This document shows positions 28,478 to 37,300 of a stretch of 64,000 nt of DNA, piece by piece (the first letter of the stretch is position 1; every line of letters starts with the position of its first letter). Source of the stretch: Streptomyces sioyaensis (GTDB taxonomy: Bacteria; Actinomycetota; Actinomycetes; Streptomycetales; Streptomycetaceae); NCBI RefSeq assembly GCF_004122735.1, contig NZ_SDIF01000009.1:1-64000 (forward strand), read 5' to 3'. A program made the position numbers and the translations under genes. The notes under the pieces were generated by a model, which was not told the origin of the DNA, did no database searches, and saw nothing but the letters and a program-made list of their open reading frames with translations.

Positions 28478-28675
28478 CTAGGGGGTGTCTCTCCGATCTC
28501 CGTGGGCCTGCGACGCCTGGCACCGCACTCCCCCCCCAACTAACGCTGGGGGTAACCCCACGCCGCGTTGTCGCATCACCCACGGACACCCAGTCCGCGG
28601 GAGACGCTCCGCCTTGCGATGCACGGCACCAGACGACGCAGGCTGATCCACGGAGATCGGAGAGACACGCCCTAG
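28478..28675. mobile_element. 190-bp MITE with CTAG target-site duplication (IS5-type)
   Basis: The element (28482-28671) has 24-bp terminal inverted repeats with one mismatch: left GGGGTGTCTCTCCGATCTCC and right, read inward, GGCGTGTCTCTCCGATCTCC, both continuing GTGG. Weaker pairing extends inward to about 50 bp (GCCTGCGACG against GCCTGCGTCG). CTAG flanks both ends (28478-28481 and 28672-28675), matching the YTAR duplication of IS5-family elements. No transposase is encoded, so it is non-autonomous. The right CTAG supplies the TAG stop of the neighbouring helicase gene. Confidence 0.85.
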
Positions 28676-30549
28676 AGCGCTGAAGGGATCAGTGAGCGGA
28701 GCTTCTCGCGGGTTTCCGGGTCCGTCGAGTAGACGATCGTGCCGATCATCCCCCGGGTCAGCAGCACCTTGTAGGTGTTGCGGACGAGGCGGTCGACGTC
28801 CTTGTCCGGGGTGGCTTTGGTGAAGGACGGGTCCTTGGAGGCGCTGCGGTCCACCATCCATCGGTCCGTACGCCAGACGAGGTCCGGACCCATGATCACG
28901 CCGGACCAGTCGTACTCGAAGCCCTGTGCGGTGTAGACGCACCCGATCTGTCCGAACCCGGCGGGGTCGGTGGCCCAGAGGGGCGCCGGTGGGGCGCCGA
29001 GCAGGGCGCGGTCGCCGTAGAGGTTCCACGGTCTGGCCCAGTCGCCGATGACCACATCGCTGGGCAGAGAGTGCATGCGCGAAGTGATCTTCGTCGTCCA
29101 CTTCCAGCAGTAGCCCGCGGACAAGCGCGCGCTGTAGCCCTGGGCCCGTCGGGCGGCCAGGAGGTCCTCCAGCTCCTGCGGGCTGTCGGCGGTCAGAAGT
29201 CGCACCTTGCCGTCCGGCTCCCACACGGTGGGTGCATTGCCTTCGAGTCCCAGCAGGTCGATCACCCATTGCAGGTAGGCGTCGCTGCCACCGCATCGGA
29301 ATTGGCTGTCGAGCCTCACTACCGTGCAGTCCAGATCCTGTTCGACCGCAGCCGCCTGGATCTGTTCCACGGTTCCCATCTCGCCCGGACGCACCACCTG
29401 GTGCTGGTCCAGCAGGAACACCGGAACCCGAGCGGCGTCCATCAGCTCTGCCACCTGTGGCCGGCCGGTCCGCAGAGCCGCCTTGGTGTAGCGGTTGGCG
29501 GAGGTCTTGCGGAGCCGGTGCGCTTCGTCGCAGACCAGCACGTCTAGGTCGTTCGGTTCGGCCTCCATGAAGCTGTTGAAATATCGGAAGAGCCGCTGGA
29601 CCTCGGGCTTGCGAGCACCGGCGACCTTGCGCATCGTCTTGGTGAACGACTGTGAACCGGTGGCGTGCAGGGTGGGCACCCCGCGCCGGTAGAGGTCGCC
29701 CAACAGGGAGAGGGCGATCACGCTCTTGCCGGAGCCCGGGCCGCCGGCCACGACGACGACCTGCTTGCGGTTGGACCGTCGGGCCTGTCGGACCGCCGAC
29801 ATGACCGTTTCGTAGGCGAGCCGCTGTTCGTCCAGCAGGACGAACTGCTCCCGATTGCGTACCTCTTCGGCGGCAACGGTCATCAGTTGCCGGGACGGCC
29901 GGGCCTTGCCCTGCAGCAGGGCATCGGCTGCCTTGGCCCCCGGCTTCGCCGCCAGCTTGGAACGCAGGTAGCCGAGGAAGGCACCGCGCTGGTCACCGGT
30001 GAACATCCGACCCCGATCGTCCTCAGTGACGGCGCGGAGCCCCGTCACCCCGAAGTCGGTCGCGTTGTGCAAGTAGGCGACCCCTGCGACCGACTCCGGG
30101 ATCCGTTCCAACGCTCCATTGAACGAGACCAGGTAGTCGCAGTAGCCGCGCACCTGCTCGATCGGGTTGAGGACCGGATCCGGGTAGGCGTCTATGCGGC
30201 ACAGCAGCGGATCGTCCTCCGCCGGGTAGGCCTCGCTCCACTGTTTCAGCTCGACCACCACGTACGAGGGCGCTCCGGTGCTCGGATGAACGCCGGCCAA
30301 TATCACGTCCGCGCGCTTGCTGGTCAGGGGCAGCCCGTACTCCAGCAGCATCTCGACTTCACCGAGCCCGGCTTCGATCAGCGCGTTGGTCAGCGCGGGG
30401 ATGCTGCGCTCCCAGGAGCGCACCTCCGTCGGCTGGGGCCGGTGACGGTGCTTGTGCAGAAAATTCTCGGTAAGAAGCTGCGCCAACCGGCCTTCGACGT
30501 GCGTGCGAGTGGCCAACGACGCCGCGGACTCACGGAACAGCAAGGACAT
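28672..30549 (-). CDS. PD-(D/E)XK nuclease-like/DUF2075 helicase fusion, paralogue 2
   Basis: The 625-aa protein is collinear with paralogue 1: nuclease motif (ADVILAG then VVVELKQW), Walker A GGPGSGKS, Walker B LDVLVCDEAHRLRK, the motif SQFRCGGSDAYLQW and GCVYTAQGFEYDWSGVIMG near the C-terminus. Identity to paralogue 1 is modest, so the duplication is old or they arrived separately. I start at ATG 30549, which aligns MSLLF with MLLLK of paralogue 1. In-frame starts at 30591 and 30606 would translate through the leader hairpin. Its stop codon is part of a MITE target duplication. Confidence 0.8.
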   Translation of the reverse strand: MSLLFRESAASLATRTHVEGRLAQLLTENFLHKHRHRPQPTEVRSWERSIPALTNALIEAGLGEVEMLLEYGLPLTSKRADVILAGVHPSTGAPSYVVVELKQWSEAYPAEDDPLLCRIDAYPDPVLNPIEQVRGYCDYLVSFNGALERIPESVAGVAYLHNATDFGVTGLRAVTEDDRGRMFTGDQRGAFLGYLRSKLAAKPGAKAADALLQGKARPSRQLMTVAAEEVRNREQFVLLDEQRLAYETVMSAVRQARRSNRKQVVVVAGGPGSGKSVIALSLLGDLYRRGVPTLHATGSQSFTKTMRKVAGARKPEVQRLFRYFNSFMEAEPNDLDVLVCDEAHRLRKTSANRYTKAALRTGRPQVAELMDAARVPVFLLDQHQVVRPGEMGTVEQIQAAAVEQDLDCTVVRLDSQFRCGGSDAYLQWVIDLLGLEGNAPTVWEPDGKVRLLTADSPQELEDLLAARRAQGYSARLSAGYCWKWTTKITSRMHSLPSDVVIGDWARPWNLYGDRALLGAPPAPLWATDPAGFGQIGCVYTAQGFEYDWSGVIMGPDLVWRTDRWMVDRSASKDPSFTKATPDKDVDRLVRNTYKVLLTRGMIGTIVYSTDPETREKLRSLIPSAL

Positions 30550-30657
30550 TGCCCCCAGGCAGCACGAAGTGGCTCGCGCGGGTGGGGGCATGTCCTTCAG
30601 TTCCACAGACGTGGAGCGGAAGCCCGTCGGGCCGCTGAGATGGTTATCGTCATCCTA
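30549..30657 (-). promoter_or_regulatory. Promoter and structured leader of nuclease-helicase gene 2
   Basis: A -10-like TAGGAT at 30657-30652 leads into a leader that shares GCGGCCCGACGGGCTTCC and GGACATGCCCCCACCCGC with the leader of paralogue 1. The second hairpin (30588-30552) keeps the outer stem CCCCCA/TGGGGG. The inner stem is GCGCGAG against CTTCGTGC, holding pairing through G-U changes. The hairpin ends two bases before ATG 30549, so it would cover the initiation site. A short extra hairpin, TCCAC with GTGGA, lies between the two conserved blocks. Confidence 0.65.
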
Positions 30658-30670
30658 GAACAGGACGTGG

Positions 30671-31229
30671 ATCAGGCACTCGGAGCTGGGCAACCCCCGC
30701 GTACGTCGGCACTGGTGACGCTCCTCCGACGCATGGTGCCTCTTCACGTTGATGGCAGGTAGCTCTGAGCTTTGGTTACGCCGAGTGCTCCCTCTCTCAA
30801 ATCGCTCTCTGGGGCGCATCATGTGGAGTGCGTCAGGGCACTGCAGCGGGCGGAAATTTGTGTCTGACCTGCGGTTTCCCGTGCGCATGATGTGCACTGT
30901 GGGCGTCATGGCGAGTGACGTCGACCCTGGTTGCCATGAGGCCAACTACACGGGCGCTGTTGGCCCGCCCCGGTTTCACGCAGCGAAGGCGTGCCTCAGC
31001 AGAGGTCCCCGTACCGCAGTCTCGGTATTGCGTTGCGGTGCCACTGGCATCCGAAAGGGCCGATCCGCTCATGCCCTCCCGACGACGTTGGCGTGTACTG
31101 CCAACTACCCATGCTCTATGTTGCAGGGGCAATCTAATGGGGTTCGAATCACGCAGGCAGAGCAGCCGCGGTTCCAGTCGATGACCTTCGTGACTGAGGC
31201 GACGCACAACTGAGGCGACGGACGAGGAA
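30671..31229. other. Non-coding junction between defence module and type VII module
   Basis: No convincing gene lies here. It contains the second att-like repeat and a stretch that resembles the sequence downstream of the methyltransferase stop (TCTGACCTGCGG, GTGCGC and ATGTGC in the same order). This suggests an old integration junction. Confidence 0.6.
30815..30833 (+). repeat. Direct repeat copy 2 (att-like)
   Basis: CGCATCATGTGGAGTGCGT is identical to bases 3807-3825 in the methyltransferase 3' end. It shares the first 16 bases with the copy at 46255. Weaker similarity to the methyltransferase downstream flank follows for about 80 bp. Confidence 0.75.
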
Positions 31230-31580
31230 ATGGCGCGGGATTACGACAGTCAGCTGCTGGAGTCGGTGGCAGTACGGCGGCGCAGGATGCGCGATGCGCT
31301 GCTGTTCGGAGCGCAGCGGGGGCGGCGTACTGCTGATGAGCGGCTCGGGAAGGTGTTCGCGGGGATCGCTATCACGGCTGTCCTGTGTGCGGGGTGTGTC
31401 GGGTGGTCGTTCCTTCAGCACACGCTGGCGCAGCAGAAGGCAGAGCAGGAGAAGCAGCAGCGTCAGGTGCAGCAGTACGAGCGGCCGACGAGGTCGGCGA
31501 AATCCTGGAAGTCCACAGTTCGGATCGGATTCGGACAGTTTTGCAGCAATCCTGGGAGTCGTGCGAAGAGCTGCCGGTGA
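31230..31580 (+). CDS. Small membrane protein at the head of the type VII locus
   Basis: This reading of 116 aa has a basic N-terminus (VAVRRRRMRDALLFGAQRGR), one membrane helix (VFAGIAITAVLCAGCVGWSF) and a glutamine/lysine-rich stretch after it. Similar small proteins sit next to Streptomyces ESX genes as far as I recall. The last 30 residues have poor codon composition. Another frame (DEVGEILEVHSSDRIRTVLQ and onward, stopping at 31651) looks more coding there, so the 3' end may be frameshifted. ATG start after GAGG. Confidence 0.55.
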   Translation: MARDYDSQLLESVAVRRRRMRDALLFGAQRGRRTADERLGKVFAGIAITAVLCAGCVGWSFLQHTLAQQKAEQEKQQRQVQQYERPTRSAKSWKSTVRIGFGQFCSNPGSRAKSCR

Positions 31581-31682
31581 CGGGAGAGGGGCTCGCCGAT
31601 GTGGGGCCAGGCGGAGATGAGAGTCGCAAGCGCGCCCAGTTGGCCCGATAGTTCGTCAACGCCCGATGATAGGTTCCCGTAA

Positions 31683-33038
31683 GTGGTGAGCAGAGCAACG
31701 ACTTCCCAGGGGCAACTGAGCCGAGTGACCTTGGTCGGTGAGCGACGCCGGGCCGACATCGTCCTGCTGTCCGATACGCCTATTGGGCAACTGCTCCCGG
31801 ATGTTCTGCAGTTGCTGGATGAGCGGCCCGCATCGCGCCCGATGACCCGGCAGTTGATGACGTCCGACGGCTCCGTCCTGCCGCACGACAGCACGCTGGC
31901 GTCGGCCGGGATTGCCGACGGTGCCGTGCTCCGGCTCGTCAGTACCCACTCCGCGCCGCCCGCCCCTGTAGTGCACGACGTCACCGACCAGGTGGCCGGC
32001 GACCTCGACCTGCGGGCTTGGCGCTGGCGTCCCGCCGCGCGCCGGGCCGGCGCGGGCGTGGCGACCGTCGTCTTCGCGGTGATCGCCGCGCTGCTGGCCC
32101 GGCGTGAGTTCGCGCTCGGTGCCCTGGTCGGGGCTCTTTCGGCCGTCGCGCTGGCGCTTCTGGCGGCCGGTGCGCTTGTCGCCAAGGTCGGACGGGGGAA
32201 CCGGGGGCTGGCGACCGCGCTGCTGGTCGCCTCCGGCGGGCTTGGCGTTCTCACCGCGTGGACAGCTGCCGACGCGTACGGCTGGCCGGGTACCGCGCGG
32301 CTGGCCGCCGTGGCGGGCGCGCTGGTCGTGACGCTTGTGTTCCTCGGTTTCTTCTCGCCGCTGGGCAAGGGCGGGCTCGTTGGTGCCGTGACCACTGCCA
32401 CGATCGTTGTTGTGTGGGAGGCGGTCGCTGCCGTTCAGGGGGATCCGGCCCGGCTCGGTGCCGTCATGGCCGTCTTCTCTCTGGTGTTGCTCGGTGTGCT
32501 GCCGCGGCTGGCCCTGATGGCGTCGGGGCTCACCGCGCTCGACGACCGTCGCTCGGGTGGCGTCTCCGTCAGCCGTCACCAGGTGGGCACCGCGCTCGCG
32601 GCGACGCACCGCGGCCTTGCCCTCTCGACGACCGTCACCGCGGTCTCGGCGACCTCTGCCGGCTGGCTGCTCACCCTGGCCGCGAAGCCGTCCGTATGGA
32701 CCGTGTTGCTGGCATCGCTCGTCGTCGTGGTGCTCGTGTCGAGGACGCGGGCTTTCCCGCTGGTCGCCGAGGTCGTTGCGCTCTTCGCTGCCGCTTCGTG
32801 CCTCGTGGTGCGCCTCGTGGTGTGGTGGATGGAGCATGCAGGGGGTGGTGGGCCGCTCGCCGTGCTGTGTGTGGCTGCGGTGCTGCCGCTGCTCGTTCTG
32901 GCGGTGCAGGTGCCCGAGCATGTGCAGGTGCGACTGCGGCGCATGGCCGATCTGGTCGAATCCGTCGGCATGGTGGGGCTCTTTCCGCTCACCTTCGGTG
33001 TGTTCGGTGTGTATGGGCAGCTGCTCAACCAGTTCTGA
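31683..33038 (+). CDS. eccD: Type VII secretion integral membrane protein EccD
   Basis: The 451-aa protein has the EccD layout. A ubiquitin-like YukD domain (about residues 10-95, LSRVTLVGERRRADIVL and onward, ending ADGAVLRLVS) is followed by about 11 hydrophobic helices from residue 115 to the end. EccD forms the main membrane channel scaffold of ESX systems. Two adjacent GTG codons (31683, 31686) could start it. It is the first core gene here, followed by a ParA-like ATPase and EccC. Confidence 0.9.
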   Translation: MVSRATTSQGQLSRVTLVGERRRADIVLLSDTPIGQLLPDVLQLLDERPASRPMTRQLMTSDGSVLPHDSTLASAGIADGAVLRLVSTHSAPPAPVVHDVTDQVAGDLDLRAWRWRPAARRAGAGVATVVFAVIAALLARREFALGALVGALSAVALALLAAGALVAKVGRGNRGLATALLVASGGLGVLTAWTAADAYGWPGTARLAAVAGALVVTLVFLGFFSPLGKGGLVGAVTTATIVVVWEAVAAVQGDPARLGAVMAVFSLVLLGVLPRLALMASGLTALDDRRSGGVSVSRHQVGTALAATHRGLALSTTVTAVSATSAGWLLTLAAKPSVWTVLLASLVVVVLVSRTRAFPLVAEVVALFAAASCLVVRLVVWWMEHAGGGGPLAVLCVAAVLPLLVLAVQVPEHVQVRLRRMADLVESVGMVGLFPLTFGVFGVYGQLLNQF

Positions 33039-33101
33039 CAGTTCTGAGTCGATGTGCAGACCGCTCCGTGCGGGGCAGCAGGTTGGGGGAGAAGGGGAGG
33101 C

Positions 33102-34277
33102 ATGCCGAACGGAGACGGCTGGCAGGGTGAGGTGCTGCGCGACCTGAGAGGCGGTGCCCAGCAGCAGGGTCCGCAGGGCGCCGGCGGGCAGGCGTACGGT
33201 GCTTCCGCGCCGGGTCCGGGCTCTGCTGCACTGAGTGCCCAGGCGCCGGACGCCGCGCATGAAGGTGGTGCGCCCGGACAGGCCGGCTACCAGTACCAGC
33301 GACAGGAGCAGCAGGCCCCGGCCGCGTACGCCCCGGGCCCCCAGCCCCACAGCGCCCCCGGTTCCCTGCCCGTGGTGGCCAAAGAGCTGGCGGACGCGGT
33401 ACGACGCAAGCCGCAGTACGGCGAGTCCCTCGCCGCCCGTGCCGCACGCGCAGTGCGCCGCACGCTCTCTTCGTCGGCCGCTCGCGAGGTCGCCGAGATC
33501 ACCCGTACCGCCGAGATGCTCCAGCGGCCCGTGACGACCGGCCGGCAGATCGCCGTCACCTCCATCCGGGGCGGATCCGGCAAGTCCACCGTCGCCGCGC
33601 TGCTCGGCATCACGTACGCGCACTACCGGCACGATCCGGTCCTCTTCCTGGAGGCGGACCCGGCACTCGGTTCGCTGCCGGTGCGGCTCGGCGCCGAGTC
33701 GCTGCGCTGGACCACCAGCGAGATCGCGGACATCGTGAAGCCGGACATGTCGCTGCTCGACGTCACCGGATATCTCGTCCAGCTCCCCGACAACGCCTGG
33801 CTGCTGCCCGCGAGCCAGGGCCAGATCGGCGTGATGCTGGACAGTCGGGCGTATGAGCAGGCAGTGGTCGCGCTGCGCCGCTACTTCGGTGTGATGGTCA
33901 TCGACTGCGAGACGCTGCCCGCGGAAGTCGCCCGGGTCGCACTCGCCGCCGCCCACGGCCGAGTTCTGACCACACCCGCCACGCCGGAAGGCCTCACCAG
34001 TACCTACTCGGTGCTCCAGTGGATGCAGGGGCTGCCCCGGCACGTAATCGCCGGCACGGTTGTCGTGCTCACCGAATTGGTGCCCCACCCGGGACTCGAC
34101 CTCGGCGAGGCCGTCGAGCGGATCAGGTCCACCGGGGCAAGCGTTCAGGTCCTGCCGTACGACCGGAACTTGGCGGCCGGCGGCCCGGTCCATACCGAAT
34201 TGCTCGCTCACCCGACCAGGCAAGCGGCCGCCCGCCTCGCCGCGGACGTCTTCCACCTCTCCCAGAAGCGGCACTGA
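33102..34277 (+). CDS. MinD/ParA-like ATPase of the type VII locus
   Basis: The 391-aa protein has a glycine/glutamine/proline-rich disordered N-terminus (residues 5-95). A MinD/ParA-type P-loop domain follows, with deviant Walker A RGGSGKST in VTSIRGGSGKSTVAALLG and the switch-like VMVIDCETLP. This is the layout of EspI/ESX-associated ATPases of actinobacteria, thought to tune secretion. The ATG is preceded by AAGGGGAGG. An earlier in-frame ATG would add 16 residues without a better site. Confidence 0.8.
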   Translation: MPNGDGWQGEVLRDLRGGAQQQGPQGAGGQAYGASAPGPGSAALSAQAPDAAHEGGAPGQAGYQYQRQEQQAPAAYAPGPQPHSAPGSLPVVAKELADAVRRKPQYGESLAARAARAVRRTLSSSAAREVAEITRTAEMLQRPVTTGRQIAVTSIRGGSGKSTVAALLGITYAHYRHDPVLFLEADPALGSLPVRLGAESLRWTTSEIADIVKPDMSLLDVTGYLVQLPDNAWLLPASQGQIGVMLDSRAYEQAVVALRRYFGVMVIDCETLPAEVARVALAAAHGRVLTTPATPEGLTSTYSVLQWMQGLPRHVIAGTVVVLTELVPHPGLDLGEAVERIRSTGASVQVLPYDRNLAAGGPVHTELLAHPTRQAAARLAADVFHLSQKRH

Positions 34278-34314
34278 TCCAGATGCCGAGCCCGACCGTG
34301 AATGACGGACGACG

Positions 34315-37300
34315 ATGAGTACCCGACTGATCCACCGCCCGGCCCGGACCATCAGGCCCCCGGCCGCCTCCGAGGCGCGCATCATCGAGGCCCCGCCCAA
34401 CCTCCCCGAGGGGAAGGCGGGAAACATTGCGATGTCGCTGCTGCCGGTCGCCGGCGTCATGTCGTCAGTGGTGATGATGACGGTCGTGCGCAACAGCCAG
34501 TTCGCCGGGCTCGGCGCCATCATCCTCGTCGTCACCGTCATCGGCTCCGTCGCGCTCGTCTTCTCGCAGCGCGGCAAGGCCCAGCGCACCCGGCGCACTC
34601 AGCGCGAGGCGTTCCTCGCCTATCTGGAGGACCTGCGCGACGAACTCTCCGCCGAGGAGCGCCGACGGCGCGAGCGTGCAGAGGTCCTCAACCCACCGCC
34701 GTCCGCCCTCTACGACATCGTGCGCGATCCGGCTCGCCTCTGGGAGCGCCGCCGCGTCGACGCCGACTTCCTGCGCGTGCGTGTCGGTACCGGCGAGATG
34801 CCCGTCCGCGATCTGCAGATAGCTCAGCAGGGCTCGTCGGTCCTCACCCCGCCCGACCGCTTCATGCTCAACGAGGCGTCGGCGCTCATGGCCCGCTTCC
34901 GCACCGGCACCGAACTCCCCCTCACCGTCCCGCTCGACCGCGTCGGCAATGTCAGCGTCATCGGTGCCCGCGAGGACTGCGTGCGCGTCGCGCGCGCCCT
35001 ACTCGTCCAGGCCGCTGCCCTGCACGCCCCCGACGATGTGGTGATGGCGCTCGCGGTGCCCGGGGACCGGGTCGCCGACTGGGAGTGGGCCAAGTGGATG
35101 CCGCATCTGCTCGACACCGAGCAGTACGACGGCCCCGTCGCCGCTCGCCGTATTGCCCCCTCCGCTCCCCAGCTCGCCCGGCTGCTCGGTCCCGAACTGC
35201 GCCGCCGCGCCTCGTATGCGGCCGAGGTACGGCGCGGCCTGTCCGGCAACGATGCCCTGTCCATGACGTCCCGGCTGCTCGTCGTCGCCGACGGGCACGG
35301 CCAGGACGCCGTCGACCTGCCGCGTCCCGACGAGGCGGTCGGCCTGATGGAGATGGGCGTCACCGTCCTGCACCTGATCGAACAGCGGGTGCAGGAGCCG
35401 GGACATGTCGGTGTGCGGATCACCGTCGATGGCGATCAGGTGCTCATCGAGGACCTGCGCGAGCAGGAGCCGGTCAGCGCCCACGGCACCGTGGACGAGG
35501 TCGGCATCCCGTTCGCTGAGGGCCTGGCCCGGATGCTGGCACCGCTGCGGCTGTCCGCCGAGTCGCTCGTCGACGCTCCCCTGACCGGGCCCGTCGACTT
35601 CGCCGGCCTGCTGGGCATCGACGACCTGGCGCAGTTGGACGTGTCGCGGCTGTGGGCGCCGCGCGGTGAACGGGCCTTCCTGCGGGTACCGATCGGCATC
35701 AACGACTCCCACGAGCCGGTGCTGTTGGACCTGAAGGAGTCCTCGGAGCTCGGCATGGGCCCGCACGGCCTGTGCGTCGGCGCCACCGGCTCCGGGAAGT
35801 CGGAACTCCTGCGTACCCTCGTCCTCGCCCTGGTGGCCACCCACCCACCCGAGGACCTCGCCCTGGTCCTCGTCGACTACAAGGGCGGTGCGACCTTCGC
35901 GCCATTCGCGACCCTGCCGCACGTCGCCGGTGTCATCACCAACCTGGAGAACCAGGCCGGCCTCGTCGAGCGCGTCCACGCCTCGCTCGCTGGCGAGGTC
36001 AAGCGCCGTCAGCAGGTCCTCAAGGACGCGGGCAACGTCGCCGACATCGGTGACTACGCGGCGCTGCGTGCGAGCCGGCGGCCCGACCTGGACCCACTGC
36101 CGCACCTCTTCGTCGTCATCGACGAGTTCGGTGAACTGCTCACCGCCAAGCCGGACTTCATCGACCTGTTCCTGTCCATCGGCCGCATCGGCCGCTCCAT
36201 CGGGGTCCACTTGCTGCTGTCCAGCCAGCGCATCGAGGGCGGCAACCTCAAGGGCCTGGACACCTACCTCTCCTACCGGCTCGGCCTGCGTACCTTCTCC
36301 GCCGACGAATCCCGCACGGTCCTGGACACCACGGACGCCTTCCACCTCCCGCCGCTGCCCGGATTCGGCTACCTCAAGGTCGACACCAGCCACTACGACC
36401 GTTTCAAGGCGAGCTACGTCTCGGGCGCCTACCGCGGCCCCGCGCAGCGCTGGGAGGAAGAGGACACCGGGCCCCTCGTCTTCCCCTACGAAACCTTCAA
36501 CGCCACGGCCGGTGCTGAGGATGCGAGCGCGCAGGATCCGACGGTGCGGCGCCGCGAAACCGGACCGACCGAACTCGGCGTCGTGGTCGAGCAGCTGGCG
36601 AACGCCGCCGGCTCGGTGCGCCGCATCTGGCTGCCCCCGCTGCCCGACGCAATCGCCCTGGACACGGTCGCCGGACCGCTGGACGTCGGCCCGCGCGGTG
36701 TGCAGCTCTCCAAGAGGCGCGGCCCGCTCCAGGTACCGCTCGGCCTACTCGACGACCCGGCCAAGCAGTGGCAGGGCCAGTGGTACCTGGACCTCACTGT
36801 GGCGGGCGGCCATGCCGCCGTCATCGGCGGCCCGCAGTCCGGCAAGACCACGCTCCTGCGCACCTTTGCCCTCTCGCTCGCGCTGACCCACACCCCGCAG
36901 GAGGTCGGCATCTATGGCCTCGACCTGGTCGGCGGCGGCCTGGCGGCCCTGTCGGGCCTGCCGCACGTCGGCGGCATCGCGGGCCGCGCCGACCGCGAAC
37001 GCGCGGCCCGCACCGTCGAAGAAGTACGGAACATGCTCGCGGCCAGGGAGGATCTCTTCCGCGAGCACGGCATCGACTCCGTCGAGCAGCTGCGCGACCT
37101 ACACGCAACAGGCCGGCTGCCCCAGCTGGCATCAGCCGAGATCGTGCTCGTCATCGACGGCTTCGGCGCACTGCGCGACGACTTCGAGGACCTGGACGAC
37201 GACATCGCCGACATCCTCAAACGCGGCAGCGGTTACGGCATCCACGTCGTCGCCGGCATGCTCCGCTGGAACGACGTACGCATCGCCACCCAGTCGAACT

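Noticed and set aside
31130..31170. Possible tRNA T-arm (GGGGTTCGAATCACG)
   Set aside because: No acceptor, D or anticodon arm can be paired around it.
31463..31680. Protein-like minus-strand frame (ELSGQLGALATLISAWPHIG)
   Set aside because: It looks protein-like but has no start signal and lies antisense between two plus-strand genes; composition does not favour it over the plus frames.
31656..34598. 980-residue minus-strand frame opposite eccD and the ATPase gene
   Set aside because: Its composition (Arg/Gly/His-rich, no domains) is that of an antisense shadow; the plus-strand genes have clear families.
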